In this document: in pieces, positions 34,112-45,809 of the stretch
Layout of the letters: every line of letters starts with the position of its first letter
How positions within the stretch are numbered: position 1 is the first letter of the stretch
DNA from: Lantana camara
Lineage: Eukaryota > Streptophyta > Magnoliopsida > Lamiales > Verbenaceae
NCBI GenBank assembly: GCA_037501455.1
Contig: CM074855.1
Coordinates: forward strand, 56,799,001-56,863,000
Length of the DNA: 64,000 nt
Direction of reading: 5' to 3'
Position numbers and translations under genes: made by a program
Notes under the pieces: model-generated
The model's database searches: none
Told to the model about the DNA's origin: nothing
The model's input: the letters and a program-made list of their open reading frames with translations, nothing else

Positions 34112-37100
34112 ACCTTTCCCCCTTAAAAGAATCCGTCCTCGGATTCACTATCTGCCTGAAAACAATTAATGAAGGAACCCCGTTCCTCACAACAACAAGG
34201 AGAGAATCCCCGTCTCTCAAACAACAAGGAGAGAACCCCGTCTCTCGCAAGCAAAGAGAGCACCCCGTCTCTCGAACAAAAATAAGAGCATCCCCGTCTC
34301 TTACAAACAATGAGAGCACCCCGTCTCTCGAACAAAAATAAGAGCAAGGAAGTCTCCAATACTCCCAAGCCACACACGCAAAACCATAATTAAAATCATG
34401 TAAGACACCCCAAAGCAAGTAACAGACATCGTCCACGTTGGTCATCAATTGCTCCAATTAATTTAACATGATAAGATATCGAAGCACGCAATATAAAAAT
34501 TATTGGAGTTAAGTTTGTATGGATGCATGTATCATGGATGCTATAAATACCGTTCACCGTAGTTGCAAAATTTAGAATTGTAAGTTGTCGTTATCCAGTG
34601 CATGATCTGTCCTGAAGATAAACTTAGTGCTCAACTTGGCTTCAACCTCTTCAGGGTACCCCGGTGAAGCAATTGATGAATCCTTTAAGGATTATACTCT
34701 TGAATCCCTTCTGACTTGTACTGTTTCCAGTTTTCACCATTTCCCATAATCTTCGTTCGACCAACCAATTCTTTTTAATTGACCGAGCTTGACCTTCCAG
34801 AATACCCTTAAATCGTCTGTCCCGAACTCAGGTCTGTAGTTATTACCTTTACCATATCGAAGTCTAACATATCCCCGAGGATAACCACTCTGGACAACCT
34901 TGATGATTCAATCCCGACCTTAAGATGTTTATTCTTATGGCCCCTTTCAACACAAGTCCTTTCCCATCTTCCGTTCCTATGATCCGTTCATTCCCTTTGA
35001 CCCCCTGAAGGTTATATTCGATAATTAGTCCCATAATTCTTAAATCGAAGACAGAAGGTTCTTGACGACTCCTAGGTTTTGATTTAGATTTCTCAATGTT
35101 CATCCTCTTCGGTTTTGTTTCTTCTTAACTCCTTCCAACTCATTGGACCAAGCTTTATTGACAGCATCTCTTTCTGTGTTAATTCAAATTGATTCCTTCT
35201 CGATAAGTCAACTAGAGAATTTCCTTAACTTCTCCGTAACTCCTCCATCTTCGAATCGACTTACACATGTAGAAAATTCAATGAACTATCTTCCCAATTC
35301 CTCGTGGAAATCTTCAGCCCGAATTTAGTGGTCTAACCTTCATTTTAATGGCCAATCGTTAAAGTCGTCTTATTCATTTCCGCTCACTAACATAACCCCG
35401 GATCTTCCTAATTGCACTTCCGTTATCTCTATTATTTATTTCTTCAGCCACAACTTCAAGTTTTAATTTTTGTTTCTTGGTTACGCTATCCCCCTTAAAT
35501 TTTCTATCGTTATCCTTGAACTCCATCAATCCATCTTTCACCGAAATTCTTGATAAAACAATTTCATTTGGGGGAGGGAAGAATTTAACATACATAACAA
35601 CCCCCTTCTCTATTCTTGTTCAATCCAACACCCCAAAGCCAACTCTAATTTCGCTTCTTTTTCTGAATCCCATTTCCATCAACCTGCCCCTTATTTGAGG
35701 TTCTTTATTTTCTCCAACGTTACCTACCTATGCAACTCCATTATTCCCTTTCATCTGAATTCTGAGGTGGCTCGGTTAAAATGATACTTGACGGGTGAGA
35801 TGAAGGAACTTCCTATCAAATAAACACTAAAATGCATGTCGGGTTAAAATTGACGATGCATATGTCACGTTTACATCAAGCAACTATGCATCACATTAGC
35901 GCAACGAAACCAAATAGAATTGCACGGATAATCATAAGGCCAGAAGAATAAATAATTAATGTGAAATATGATGCACGTGCTATGAATGCTTTGGAACCTG
36001 TCACCAATGTGGTAAGCTATTAGCTCAGTAGCTTTTCTTCGTTCCTCTAAACACGAGGTTACTTTGACGTGCTGATCATGCTTCGTTTTTCCCACGGTCT
36101 TCAAGATTTCCAAGAATCCTGTGCATCACTTATATCTTCCACTGTCCGGAATTGAAATTTCACTATCCCTGATTCCTTCGACATCCACTGAGTTAGCCTC
36201 TGCATTTACCCCCAAGGATCGCCCTTCAACCTTACTCCTCTTTCTTACAAAATGAATCCCCAATATAATTCTGAACCCTACTTCTCACCATCACCGTGAT
36301 CAAATCTCCCGCGCTTATCCTTTATGAGTTTAATTCACCTCCAATTGCTTATACTTGAGCGTAGGATTTTCTTGCAAAGTGTCTCTCCCCGAGAACAATC
36401 CTTCAACCAGTCTTTGCTTTCCTTTATCGTTCCCATTTGTTGCTCCATATCTTCCAATTCGACTTCTCAATATGACAATTCATCTTGGATTTGGAAAAAC
36501 AAACTCAAATCTCGTTCTCCATATTGCCTCCTCCCATATATTTGTATTTTTCCAGGTACTTGCCTCTCTCTACTCCCTTCCAGACTCGTTTCCCATCTTA
36601 ATCGAAATGCAAAGCACTCAAATCCAACTCTTCCCAGTCTTAACTTTGACAAACTTGATTTCAAATCACTGGACTTAGTTAGAAATCCTTCTTGGTCAAT
36701 CCTTGGTGTACAACTCCTACCAGACCCATTTTGTCTTAACTCCTTTTAATTATTAATACCTCTTCAATACTCCAAATCCGGAAATCAAAATACTTTCAAG
36801 GTTTGTTCACTTCACTCATTAGGTTGAAAATCCCGTTGCTTCCAATCAAAAGCACCTTGTATGGCAGAGCCGTATATGTCAATCTTCTAAGTCGTAACCA
36901 TCTCATAATCAATCCCCATTTCACCAAGTATCCTTCTACCACCGCATCTCTTAATTCAAACCTCCCATTCCGAATCGTAATCCTTGAACTCTAGCTCCCT
37001 CTAGAAAACCTCACATCTCGAATTCTCTACATTCTTCCCGGTTGTATCCCTCCTAGCTTCCATGCCTCAGGACGAACTAGCAATAGATCGTCTTTATCGT

Positions 37101-37392
37101 GGAGCTTGGCCGTGGTTTGATATTATTTTCATAACCTGTGAATCATAACTCATTTCGAAGGTACATGCATGCGATTAGGGCATGCATATGGCACATATTC
37201 AACACGAAAGACACGGATCCGGTATAAAATGCAACAGGCAATTCGACAAGATTAAAAAGAAAGACAATTTCATGTTCAAAATCGATGCAATGCACACATT
37301 ATCACTTAGTTCCTGTGCCGAACGACTTAGATAGACCCACACGACACGAGAGCCCGGGTTTTGCAACCCTAAGCTCTGATACCACTTAAGGA
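34112..37392 (-). other. Non-coding interior C-2
   Basis: Near-identical copy of C-1's interior, shifted by 5584 bp. Polypurine tract 34112-34127, hairpin array 34173-34330, primer site 37373-37384. Differences are single bases plus one base missing near 36085. Confidence 0.88.
34173..34330 (-). repeat. Hairpin array in C-2
   Basis: Same units and order as 28589-28746, with no arm-breaking change noticed. Confidence 0.88.
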
Positions 37393-38646
37393 TGTAACAC
37401 CCGAGCGCAAGGTGTCACATCCCCCGCACCGAGACCCGACCCGAATATGAAATGGACGATCCATACCCGAGCCAAATCACGGCGAACGGGGACATACACA
37501 CACTCTATGCTAGGCGGGACTAACCCTTGAACCATAAAATCAGAATAAACATTAAAGCGGAAGCAATAAACGAACATACATCATATATACATTCAATGAG
37601 CATCAAAACTCCAAAAATAAGTCATAAACATTACAAATTGTCGTCACGGCTCGAAACAACCGATACGCTCCATTTTTAAACAATACGATGATCCAACGTG
37701 CAATATGCGAGTGTAAGACCAAAATACAAGGGTTAAAAGACGAAAGTAGAACCTATGACTCGAAATCCCGCCTAGCTCCCTTGACGCCTGCACAACACAA
37801 CTGAAAGCCAAACGGGTTCAGTCCAAAAGGGACTGGTGGGTATAAAAGCAGGGCATAATTATAATGTACAACGGAATTTAACAATCACATGCAAGCTATA
37901 ATCCCAAGTGAGGTTTTTAAAGGATTTCCCAAGTGGGCAAATAGAAATCATCAAAAGGGATTATAACAATTCATTAACATTAGGTTATTAATGGCCCGGC
38001 GAGTGGGCGTGCATTATCTCCAACCAACACCTCGTGTACTACATTAACGTTCATTAACATTCATTCATTCTTTCTTTTCATGCATATCATTCTTTCGTGC
38101 GCATTCAATAACATCTACACCTTCTTCCTCCGGGTTGGTGGCGGGTTTGCAAGGCCCATCCACCCATTCATTGACCAAAAGGGGAACATGACTCCCCAGA
38201 TGGCACTCAGCGTCCATTCCTCGCTAACTCCTAACGAGGTCCGGTTACGCCGTTCATTGGTGGGACTAGTGTGAGGGTTTACCGTCAGCCCTTGCCTCCT
38301 CGGATCCCCACTCACACCAAGCCCCTGGGCCCCATTCAGTGCATAACATTCATTCATTCTCGCCAAAACATTAGGTAGGATTCATTAAATAAGGGCTTTA
38401 CGTTTGCAATCATTTACTCGAGAAAAGACTCAATATATATATAATCGTATTACTTTGGCTTAAAACCTTTCACATAGGGAGATATATCGGGTCGCTTTAT
38501 CTAAGTAGAAGAGAAACCCACCTTAAACCGCAAAAAGGAGCAAACACAAGCCTCACTGACCGGCCTCGTCCAACGGACTCAAAATCTTGTTGATTGGATG
38601 AAGATTGGATGAGATTTGAGCTTCAAAATCTCCAAGGGATGCTAGG

Positions 38647-40124
38647 TGGTGGGTGCCGAATCCACCAAATAATAATCCTAAACTACTAAACACAATAAAT
38701 TGTGTATAGTGGCAAAGGGTCGATCCCACAGAGATTGCATGGTCTCGTAAATCTCCTAATAGCCTAGCAAACAAACAACAAAAGTAAAGAGGGGGGGGGG
38801 GTTTGTGTAATTAAAACAAACTAAATTAAAGCACAAAATCAGATTTCTTCGAATAACTACGGCTGAAAATAAAGAGAGTTGTGAAGGTTGATTATGATGG
38901 AAGATATCTTAGCTAAGTTGTTACTTCATTCCATGCTTGTATCTAATCCTTGATGCAAAATCAAATCTAATCAAATGGTAGATTAACTTACAATAGACAA
39001 GAAGCTTATCTATATCATCCTTTCTTATTTTTAACTTAATCAAGAGAAGCTCATCAATTAAATTCTTACCACATAGCAGTCCCGCGAACAAGTATCTAGG
39101 ATTTAACTATATGATAGCATTAAGCACCAAAAGGACATTAATCATGATCCAAAATCTCAAGAAGCTTGGACTTATGAAATCATATTACGCATGCCTCACC
39201 ATTTTATTGAGTAAACATGGTGGTAAACTCTCAATGATGTGCGGTTCTTATATACCTTTACAAGACTATTACGTATCAAGTATTAGTATAACCTTATCAA
39301 GTTGTTATCTAGGCATCGATTGATCAGAAAGATGATTCGAAAACAACTCATATAAATACGTTCAAAGCATGCATAAATACCATAGATTAAATTCATATTC
39401 ACTCACTTAGATCTCATAAATATTGGCAAGGAATAAAGATACAACCTAACTAGGACAAATATGTTCAGCTGTTGTTCATATTTACAGAATATATAAGGCT
39501 AATAAACTGCTAAGAAACTGAATTTAAACCAACTAAATTAAGCTACAAAAGATGTACTAAAGTATTTTATAATCTAAGCATGAAATTCAACTAAAAAGAG
39601 GAAAGGAAAAGGGATTTCTTGCTCTTGGCCGAAACAGGGGATTCAGCTGCTGTTCTTGCTCAGCTCCAGTAGCTCCAGCTGCTGCGTAACTTCCTCTCCA
39701 GCCCCCAAAGCTGAATTATCAGCCCTTTTGCCTTCTAATTCTAGCTTATATCTCCAAGTTTGCAAGTTGGGCACACAAACCAAGGCAAAAGTGCTTTTGC
39801 AACTCCCAAAATCGTAATCTTCAGTCTTGAGACGCACAAAACTGAGCTAGAGCAGCTGCATGTGTGCCAGCTGTCCCAACAAGAGGATTCAGCCGCACTT
39901 GTTGACCGTGGTCTGCTGTACGCGCATTAGCCTTAGGGATGATCATGCATTGGGGTCATGGCTCAGGCATTTTCAACACTTAGCATCTTTTTCTTCACAA
40001 TTCTGCCAAATCCCTCATTTCTCAATATGATTCTGCAAAAGCCAAATAAAAGCAAATTAAGTAGAAATCTAATCCAATTCAGGGGAAATTAAAGAGATTT
40101 TCATGTAATTTATGCATGCTATCA
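38647..40124 (-). repeat. 3' LTR of D (1478 bp)
   Basis: TGGTGGGTGCC at the left edge, ATGCTATCA at the right, with an 11-base G run near 38791. No H1, H2 or H3 structure, as expected for a different clade. Confidence 0.88.
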
Positions 40125-40139
40125 AATCCCCCCACACTT
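40125..40139 (-). other. polypurine tract of D
   Basis: Minus strand AAGTGTGGGGGGATT, directly next to the 3' LTR. Confidence 0.85.
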
Positions 40140-40642
40140 AGACTTTTGCTTGTCCCTAAGCAACAACCTTTATTCCTAAAAAACTGCAAGATGATCCCCA
40201 CCAAACCACATCAGCCCCACAGTTTATTAATGAGAAAATGTGAACATTAAAATGAGTTTGATAACAAGTCTCCACAGCCTATCAAAAATGGAAAAGGACA
40301 AATTCTAAGTATTTAACTTGCTAGAGAATGTTAAGGAATTCAGAATTTATTTAATCATGCACATTTACCAAGTAGTAATCACAACATATGATCAAAGGGT
40401 GCTTATTCTAGACTGTCTAAATTCCAACAAAACTAAAGATAAAGTGAGGGTTCCAACATAACACTTATACCAAAATTTAAAACGTTGTCTATTTCGGGTG
40501 TCATAATACCGCTTTGGTAATATATGACTATCCCTAGACTGCACTTAGTGCATCACTCATGGTCACCCATTTTTCAATTTATGATTCGTATTTAGCCTTA
40601 GGTAACCAGCGGAGTGACACGAGCGGATTGCATCAAGCAAAT

Positions 40643-40713
40643 GGCTGTAACAGCCTTATTCAAAGACAAATGGCTTAGAAAGCCTTATTCAGAAGCTAAT
40701 GGCTGGAACAGCC
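40643..40713 (-). repeat. Three-unit hairpin array in D, 29-bp period
   Basis: GGCTG-type inverted repeats at 40643-40655, 40672-40684 and 40701-40713, each followed by TTATTCA. The arms change together (GGCTGT/ACAGCC, GGCTT/AAGCC, GGCTG/CAGCC). It lies about 500 bp upstream of the polypurine tract on the minus strand. Confidence 0.8.
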
Positions 40714-41512
40714 TTATTCATAACATAATCCCTCAATTAACATTAACATTCAGCATTCAGCATCAGTAACATTCCTTTAGACAGTCCAAAAATCACACAC
40801 CTTTTTCACACATGGAGGTCCAAATTATGCATGCAATTTCAGTTTTCACCCATTAATCCAAATTCAAAAACATTCTCTATCAAAGCCAAAGAACTTATAA
40901 ATTTGATCAACTCCAAAAATCAAGCATGGAAATTCCTGTTATTTCAACCACTTTTCTATGTTCAAAAGCTCTCAAATCAAAACATGTTGCACATGGTTAG
41001 GTTCAAACTAACACAACTGCACAAAAGCACGCCAAAAGGAACTAAGGACCTGAGCAAAAAGAGCTAAAAAGACTAACAACTAGGCTATCAAATTAGGCAG
41101 AAATAAAATAGGACCAATCAAACAAACATGCAAAACAGTCATCTTTACATGATTTTCATCCTCTACTAATCCAGCCAAAATATTCATAAACTACCAGAAT
41201 ATCTCCCCCACACTTATTCCACATTATCCTCAATGTAAAAGTAAAGAAAAGGTAAGGGCATGAGAACTTCCCTGAATTCATTTATTGAAACTGTGAGGGG
41301 TTCATGAGGCTAAGGGATGATCATCCTTTGCGGTCTGGGTCCTGGAGCCCTATTTCTGCCATAATCCGAAAATTACACAAAAAGCGGTCCTTAGTCAAGA
41401 AACACAGAGAAACACGAACTAAATAACAGAAAATCAAAAGATATTGGGTTGCCTCCCAAAAAGCGCCCTTGTTTAACGTCCTAGGCTAGACGATATGTGA
41501 CATCACTTGACT

Positions 41513-43165
41513 TCAATTAAAATCCTTCACATCTTTCATGGGAAAACCTGCATAAAATAGCCTCAAGTAATGTATGTTCAGAATTAACAGGTCTTCATCA
41601 TGGCTGTTGAAATCCCCTATATGACAAAGATATATGTGAGTGCATAGAAATGCTTTCTTCCATTTAAAACTCAACTTATTAGGAAATTGACTCAATAAGG
41701 ATTGATAAAACAACCACTTAGCTTCAACAAAGCAGGATTTCCTAAAAAACAATTGAGAGTGAGAGCTAAAAATATTTTTATCATCATATCTTAGCTCAAA
41801 AGATGCACCACATGGAAAGGGACTAATGAAATCCATATCATCTAAACAAAACAACTCACTAGGAGACTTTATGGAATCAAACATAGCAAATTTAACAACA
41901 TTTCCATTAAAGTCCATCTTGAGTGTGTGATCAAACTCATTGATTTTTGTTTTAGATATGTCAAGAAAAGGCTTTCCTAACAAAACATCAAATGAGTTAT
42001 CAACAACAAAGAAGTCCACGGGGAAAATCATGCCATCTACTTGAATTAAAACATTTTCCAATATGCCCTTAGGATAAACAGTTGTTCCATTATCAAGTTT
42101 AATGATCATACCTGTTTTTCTCATGGAATTAATATGCAAGTGTGAGCAAATAGACAAAGGCATCAAATTAATAGAGGAACTACCATCACATAAAGCTCTA
42201 TCAATCCCAATAGTTCCTATTTTACATGGAAGAGCAAATAAACCTTTAACATTACTCACTTGAGGTATCTCTTCTTGAAGGATATCAGAGAAATGCTTTC
42301 CAATACTTACCTTCCCATAACAAGGCATGTTTTCTTTAGTTGTACACAATTCTTCAAGAGAATTAATATATTGAGGCATAGATTTAATTACATCAAGTAA
42401 TGGGACATTTACCTCGACATTGTAAAATACCTTTAGGAACTTTGATTCATCATTTTGGAACTCTGATTCATCTTTTTGAAACTCAACATACCTCTGTGCG
42501 GTTAGGTTTGGGCTGATCAAAGGTTGAAATTTTACAGCAGGTCTGGATTCCTCGTATGACCTTAAGCTATGGTCATGCCTTATGCTCATATCTGTTGTAC
42601 AGTCCTGCTCTGTTTCAATACCAAAAATTTGTACTGCTGTATTATGCTCTGTTCCAGCCCCTGTTTTCTTAAGTGAGTGTTGTCCTTCTCCAAATTCCTG
42701 CTTACTCTTCAATTTATCCATGGAAGAAGTTAATTGGCTCAACTCATTCTTCAAGCTTTGAACACACGTTTGGAGTTCTTGCATATTGTTCCTTGTCTCT
42801 TGTTGATATTGTTGCATATTTGATCTTGTCTCTTGTTGAAATTGTTGTGTATTAATCATAAATGCTTTAAACATTTCTTCAAGAGACGTACCTGAATTGG
42901 AAGATGATGGATATTGTTGTGGTGGCTGAAATGCATTTGTTGTGCGATTACAATGATGATCATTCCGTGCGGGCTGTAGTTCCTCATCAAGTAATGGACA
43001 CTTATCAGTTTTGTGAGGTCCCGTACACACTCCACATGGATCAGTTATAGGCTGCAAATGATAGAAAGGATCACCAGTGAGCAAAGGACATCCATTGGTT
43101 GGATGGCTTCCCATACAAATAGCACAAATATCACTTTGAGAGCTTAAATCCATTGATGACAGCAT
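41513..43165 (-). CDS. Gag-like zinc-knuckle plus aspartic protease-like protein of D (550 aa)
   Basis: The first Met after the primer site is at 43165; the frame is open further upstream into the LTR, but that part would precede the primer site. Residues 14-26 and 44-56 are two C-X2-C-X3-H-X4-C knuckles (CAICMGSH, CGVCTGPH), one residue shorter than the classic CCHC. Residues about 105-132 hold tandem QQETRxNMQ repeats, likely coiled coil. From about 260 the sequence follows the protease region of Athila/Tat elements (DVIKSMPQYINSLEEL, LPCKIGTIGIDRALCD, INLMPLSI, YPKGILENVLIQVDG, FPVDFFVVD, DVLLGKPFLD). The catalytic tripeptide after the Asp (about 327) reads DGS instead of the usual DLG or DSG, so protease activity is doubtful. 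No capsid-type gag domain precedes the knuckles and no reverse transcriptase follows. The long intact frame in a young element suggests it was open at insertion. Confidence 0.75.
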   Translation of the reverse strand: MLSSMDLSSQSDICAICMGSHPTNGCPLLTGDPFYHLQPITDPCGVCTGPHKTDKCPLLDEELQPARNDHHCNRTTNAFQPPQQYPSSSNSGTSLEEMFKAFMINTQQFQQETRSNMQQYQQETRNNMQELQTCVQSLKNELSQLTSSMDKLKSKQEFGEGQHSLKKTGAGTEHNTAVQIFGIETEQDCTTDMSIRHDHSLRSYEESRPAVKFQPLISPNLTAQRYVEFQKDESEFQNDESKFLKVFYNVEVNVPLLDVIKSMPQYINSLEELCTTKENMPCYGKVSIGKHFSDILQEEIPQVSNVKGLFALPCKIGTIGIDRALCDGSSSINLMPLSICSHLHINSMRKTGMIIKLDNGTTVYPKGILENVLIQVDGMIFPVDFFVVDNSFDVLLGKPFLDISKTKINEFDHTLKMDFNGNVVKFAMFDSIKSPSELFCLDDMDFISPFPCGASFELRYDDKNIFSSHSQLFFRKSCFVEAKWLFYQSLLSQFPNKLSFKWKKAFLCTHIYLCHIGDFNSHDEDLLILNIHYLRLFYAGFPMKDVKDFN

Positions 43166-43249
43166 GTTGTTTCCTTCAACTGACTTTTCTGCACACAAAA
43201 AAACAGATACTAAGCAATCAAAAGAAAAACAAAACCAATTAAAACCAAT

Positions 43250-43266
43250 CCCCGGCAACGGCGCCA
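43250..43266 (-). other. primer binding site of D (tRNA-Asp)
   Basis: Minus strand TGGCGCCGTTGCCGGGG, complementary to the 3' end of plant tRNA-Asp, five bases inside the 5' LTR. Confidence 0.9.
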
Positions 43267-43271
43267 AAATT

Positions 43272-44751
43272 TGATGGTTGTCGAATCCACCAAATAATAA
43301 TCCTAAACTACTAAACACAATAAATTGTGTATAGTGGCAAAGGGTCGATCCCACAGAGATTGCATGGTCTCGTAAATCTCCTAATAGCCTAGCAAACAAA
43401 CAACAAAAGTAAAGAGGGGGGGGGGGTTTGTGTAATTAAAACAAACTAAATTAAAGCACAAAATCAGATTTCTTCGAATAACTACGGCTGAAAATAAAGA
43501 GAGTTGTGAAGGTTGATTATGATGGAAGATATCTTAGCTAAGTTGTTACTTCATTCCATGCTTGTATCTAATCCTTGATGCAAAAATCAAATCTAATCAA
43601 ATGGTAGATTAACTTACAATAGACAAGAAGCTTATCTATATCATCCTTTCTTATTTTTAACTTAATCAAGAGAAGCTCATCAATTAAATTCTTACCACAT
43701 AGCAGTCCCGCGAACAAGTATCTAGGATTTAACTATATGATAGCATTAAGCACCAAAAGGACATTAATCATGATCCAAAATCTCAAGAAGCTTGGACTTA
43801 TGAAATCATATTACGCATGCCTCACCATTTTATTGAGTAAACATGGTGGTAAACTCTCAATGATGTGCGGTTCTTATATACCTTTACAAGACTATTACGT
43901 ATCAAGTATTAGTATAACCTTATCAAGTTGTTATCTAGGCATCGATTGATCAGAAAGATGATTCGAAAACAACTCATATAAATACGTTCAAAGTATGTAT
44001 AAATACCATAGATTAAATTCATATTCACTCACTTAGATCTCATAAATATTGGCAAGGAATAAAGATACAACCTAACTAGGACAAATATGTTCAGCTGTTG
44101 TTCATATTTACAGAATATATAAGGCTAATAAACTGCTAAGAAACTGAATTTAAACCAACTAAATTAAGCTACAAAAGATGTACTAGAGTATTTTATAATC
44201 TAAGCATGAAATTCAACTAAAAATAGGAAAGGAAAAGGGATTTCTTGCTCTTGGCCGAAACAGGGGATTCAGCTGCTGTTCTTGCTCAGCTCCAGCAGCT
44301 CCAGCTGCTGCGTAACTTCCTCTCCAGCCCCCAAAGCTGAATTATCAGCCCTTTTGCCTTCTAATTCTAGCTTATATCTCCAAGTTTGCAAGTTGGGCAC
44401 ACAAACCAAGGCAAAAGTGCTTTTGCAACTCCCAAAATCGTAATCTTCAGTCTTGAGACGCACAAAACTGAGCTAGAGCAGCTGCATGTGTGCCAGCTGT
44501 CCCAACAAGAGGATTCAGCCGCACTTGTTGACCGTGGTCTGCTGTACGCGCATTAGCCTTAGGGATGATCATGCATTGGGGTCATGGCTCAGGCATTTTC
44601 AACACTTAGCATCTTTTTCTTCACAATTCTGCCAAATCCCTCATTTCTCAATATGATTCTGCAAAAGCCAAATAAAAGCAAATTAAGTAGAAATCTAATC
44701 CAATTCAGGGGGAAATTAAAGAGATTTTCATGTAATTTATGCATGCTATCA
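43272..44751 (-). repeat. 5' LTR of D (1480 bp)
   Basis: Aligns along its length with 38647-40124. The left edge TGATGGTTGTCG differs at three of its first bases from the sister LTR. Confidence 0.88.
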
Positions 44752-45809
44752 CTAGGTTACGGGAAGGAAACTGGAGGCAGTGACTTTAGCTGAGATTTGT
44801 GAATTGTGAGAGGGTTGTTTCGGTTAGGGCAAGGTACAGAAGGTTAGGTGGTTGAGTTAGGGTTCTATAGCATCAAACCATGGTTAGTTTGGTCAACAAT
44901 TGAATAAGTTATGGTCATTTTAGTGTAACAAGGTCAGTTTTGTCGCCGTTTCGTTTTTCGGTTGAATTTCGGAGGTTCAAATGACGTTAGAAAAATATAA
45001 GACTAAGTTTACTAAACTCGAATTTTCGTTACGAGTTCAGCGGAGTTGACGGAACTCGAATCCGAGTTCCCGAGCTCAAGATATTAAATACAGAACCAAG
45101 GGTGCGCTAAGTGCTCGTTAGCCCCCGACTTGGATTCCAAAATTCAAATTAAATCCGAAACACAAGCAAATGAATTCGAAAATACGAAACGAACAAATAT
45201 TCATATACAAGACACGTATAAGTTCAACATATTAAATTCGCACAAAATTCCGGTATCAATTCAATTAGAAACGAAGCACTTAAATGTCACTTATACGCAA
45301 ATTAACAATAAATCCAAAATATTAACAAAAATGTAACATTTACATACGTAAATAATATTTTATAAATACATGCATGAAATATTATTTTATAAATATACAT
45401 GCATGCATACGTATATAATATATATAAATACATGCATGCAATATATATTATGAATATAAATGCATGCATTACAAATTCATGCACACGTACACCCTAATTA
45501 TATATTTATATATCATATATATGTAATTAATATTAATGACATTAAATAAAATAATTAACATTTAATACATATAAAAATAAAATGAAATATATAGAACACG
45601 TAAAAATAATTATTCGCACAATTAAAGAGTACACAAGTTATTCACATAAATTCCAATTCAAATATTGCATATTTTTCAATTAGTCACTTATTTAACAATT
45701 AAACAATGAAATTTAATTATAGAAAACACTAAAGACCAATTAATTTGCGCAATTAATTAAACATACACGTCATGCTGTACTAATAAAAGAATTGGGGCGT
45801 TACAAACTC

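Larger units (their letters stand above)
38647..44751 (-). mobile_element. Element D: Athila-like non-autonomous retrotransposon, TSD CTAGG
   Basis: CTAGG at 38642-38646 and 44752-44756 flanks LTRs of 1478 and 1480 bp with a 3147-bp interior. The minus-strand primer site (43250-43266) matches the 3' end of plant tRNA-Asp, as in Athila elements, and a polypurine tract lies at 40125-40139. The interior codes for a zinc-knuckle and protease-like protein but no reverse transcriptase, RNase H or integrase. This resembles terminal-repeat elements that keep only gag. The LTRs differ at about eight sites. Confidence 0.88.
23365..45804 (-). mobile_element. Element C: tandem LTR-internal-LTR-internal-LTR array, TSD AACTC
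   Basis: Three LTRs of 2302 bp each (after removing nested insertions) separated by two non-coding interiors of 3282 and 3281 bp, all on the minus strand. One TSD pair flanks the whole: AACTC at 23360-23364 and 45805-45809. Each interior has its own tRNA-Met primer site (31790-31801 and 37373-37384) and polypurine tract (28528-28543 and 34112-34127). Copies differ at only scattered sites. Two later insertions sit in the outer LTRs. Non-autonomous, as no gag or pol domain is present. Confidence 0.92.
37393..45804 (-). repeat. LTR C-3 (5'-most on minus strand), split by element D
   Basis: TGTAACACCCG at 37393, GGCGTTACA ending 45804. H1 38137-38164. It is interrupted at 38647-44751 by D. Without D and the duplicated CTAGG it is 2302 bp. 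Confidence 0.92.

Noticed and set aside
43166..43399. Upstream extension of the D protein to the Met at 43399
   Set aside because: That part runs through the primer site and into the LTR, so it is unlikely to be translated as gag; the Met at 43165 is preferred.
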